A stretch of DNA of 7,350 nucleotides, from positions 1 to 7,350 of the forward strand of contig CALKJX010000173.1 of NCBI GenBank assembly GCA_937995555.1, given 5' to 3'. A model generated the notes under the pieces. The model worked only from the letters and a program-made list of their open reading frames with translations, was not told where the DNA came from and searched no databases. Origin of the DNA: an uncultured Elioraea sp. (GTDB lineage: Bacteria > Pseudomonadota > Alphaproteobacteria > Acetobacterales > Acetobacteraceae). This document shows positions 6,317-7,350 of this stretch, piece by piece. Within the stretch, counting starts at the first letter, position 1; every line of letters begins with the position of its first letter. The position numbers were made by a program, and so were the translations under genes.

Positions 6317-7350
6317 TCAGCTCCGGCCTTCGAAGAAGGACGCGACCTTGGCGAAGAACCCCTCGCTCTCGGGGCTCGACCTCGCCTCGCCCTTCGCCGC
6401 CTCCTCCTCGAACTGGCGCAGCAGCTCCTGCTGGCGCTTGGTGAGATTCACCGGCGTCTCGACCACGACCTGGATGAACATGTCGCCGCGCGCCGCCGAG
6501 CGGAGCTGGCTCATGCCCTTGCCGCGCAGGCGGAACTGGTCGCCCGTCTGCGTGCCGGGCGGGATCGACACCTTGGCACGGCCGCCATCGATGGTCGGCA
6601 CCTCGATCTGCCCGCCGAGTGCTGCTGCCGTCATGCGCAGCGGCACCCGGCAGTAGATGGACGATCCCTCGCGCTGGAAGATCTCGTGCGGACGCACCGA
6701 GACGTCCACGAACAGATCGCCCGCCGGGCCGCCGCGCAGCCCCGCTTCGCCCGCCCCGGCGATCCGGAGCCGCATCCCGTCCTCGACGCCGGCGGGGATG
6801 TCGATGTTGAGCGTGCGGTCGCGCTGCACCCGGCCCGCGCCGCGGCAGACCTTGCACGGATCCTTCACCGTCTTGCCGGTGCCGCCGCAGGTCGGGCAGG
6901 TGCGTTCGATCAGGAAGAAGCCCTGCTGGGCGCGGATCTTGCCATGCCCGCCGCAGGTGGGGCAGACGGCCGGCGCGCCGCCGCCCTCGGAGCCGGTGCC
7001 GTTGCACGCCTCGCAGACGACCGAACTCGACACGCGCAAGCTGGCCTTCTTGCCGGCGAAGGCCTCCTCGAGCGTGACCTCGACCGCGGCGCGCAGATCG
7101 GCCCCGCGCCCGGTGGCCGCACCGCGCCGGCCGCCGCCCATGAACTCGCTGAACATCTCGTCGAAGATGTCCGCGAACGACCCGCCCGCCTGGAAGCCGC
7201 CGAAGCCGCCCGGCCCCGCACCCGCGCCCTGCTCGAAGGCGGCGTGGCCGAAGCGGTCATAGGCCGCGCGCTTCTCGGGGTCGCGCAGCACGTCGTAGGC
7301 CTCGTTGACCTCCTTGAACTTCGCCTCGGCCGACTTGTCGCCCGGATTGC
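6317..7350 (-). CDS. dnaJ: DnaJ, class A Hsp40 co-chaperone (5' end cut by window)
   Basis: Cytoplasmic partner of DnaK: it binds unfolded proteins, delivers them and stimulates DnaK ATP hydrolysis. The frame is open to the right edge, with 343 visible residues; by alignment from memory with E. coli DnaJ about 36 N-terminal residues are missing, including the HPD motif, for a full length near 379. Visible in order: the end of the J domain ([19 protein letters not shown], then YDRFG); a Gly/Phe-rich region with [14 protein letters not shown]; a complete zinc-binding domain with four CxxCxGxG-type repeats, [24 protein letters not shown] and CKVCRGAG, at about 7015-6830; then the substrate-binding beta domains with [19 protein letters not shown] and GGQIEVPTI, ending FFEGRS. 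All eight zinc cysteines are present, which defines class A. It is convergent with the fusion gene across 26 bases. dnaK is often upstream of dnaJ but lies outside this window. Confidence 0.97.
   Translation of the reverse strand, partial: NPGDKSAEAKFKEVNEAYDVLRDPEKRAAYDRFGHAAFEQGAGAGPGGFGGFQAGGSFADIFDEMFSEFMGGGRRGAATGRGADLRAAVEVTLEEAFAGKKASLRVSSSVVCEACNGTGSEGGGAPAVCPTCGGHGKIRAQQGFFLIERTCPTCGGTGKTVKDPCKVCRGAGRVQRDRTLNIDIPAGVEDGMRLRIAGAGEAGLRGGPAGDLFVDVSVRPHEIFQREGSSIYCRVPLRMTAAALGGQIEVPTIDGGRAKVSIPPGTQTGDQFRLRGKGMSQLRSAARGDMFIQVVVETPVNLTKRQQELLRQFEEEAAKGEARSSPESEGFFAKVASFFEGRS

Noticed and set aside
4707..7007. A 766-codon open frame on the minus strand, antisense to the helicase and running into dnaJ in another frame.
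   Set aside because: Low-complexity Arg/Gly/Ala-rich translation with no family motif, and it overlaps two genes with unmistakable motifs. Long antisense open frames are expected at this GC content.
1..7350. CRISPR arrays, tRNA/rRNA genes, insertion sequences, attachment sites.
   Set aside because: Looked for and not seen: no regularly spaced repeats, no tRNA-like arms with CCA end, no transposase motifs and no terminal inverted repeats.

Overview
This is a very GC-rich window with strong G/C bias at third codon positions and tightly packed genes. The gene set (folate-dependent TrmFO, class A DnaJ, a DUF6522-like small protein) and the style of the sequence suggest a chromosomal segment of an alphaproteobacterium, perhaps from the Rhodospirillales/Acetobacteraceae. 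That placement is inference from composition and family resemblance, not a search result.

Layout. Bases 1-995, minus strand: most of trmFO, with its C-terminal part running off the left edge. Bases 996-1071: a 76-base divergent promoter region. Plus strand: a PLP-dependent class I/II aminotransferase (1072-2250), an uncharacterised lipoprotein 2 bases downstream (2253-2939), a small DUF6522-like protein (2951-3211), and a large 1015-residue fusion protein (3243-6290). Minus strand, convergent: dnaJ (6317-7350), whose first ~36 codons lie beyond the right edge. No RNA gene, insertion sequence, CRISPR array or prophage signal was seen, and no gene-free stretch exceeds 80 bases.

The most interesting gene is the fusion. 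Its N-terminal ~425 residues look like a complete endonuclease Q (PHP-type metal site, small zinc-binding motif, C-terminal helical part with a GYDGEYGVI signature). EndoQ nicks DNA 5' of deaminated bases and abasic sites. A basic, proline-rich linker joins it to a UvrD/PcrA-like SF1A helicase with all core motifs but a strongly shortened 2B region. The last five residues, QPRLF, look like a sliding-clamp-binding peptide. Together these suggest a single-polypeptide repair machine: find the lesion, nick, unwind from the nick, and dock on the replication clamp.

The aminotransferase, lipoprotein and DUF6522-like genes probably form one transcription unit. The fusion gene may be read through from it, or start from its own promoter. 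trmFO, the aminotransferase gene and the fusion gene each have a -10-like hexamer exactly six bases before the ATG and no good Shine-Dalgarno, which suggests leaderless transcripts. Only the DUF6522-like gene has a strong ribosome binding site.
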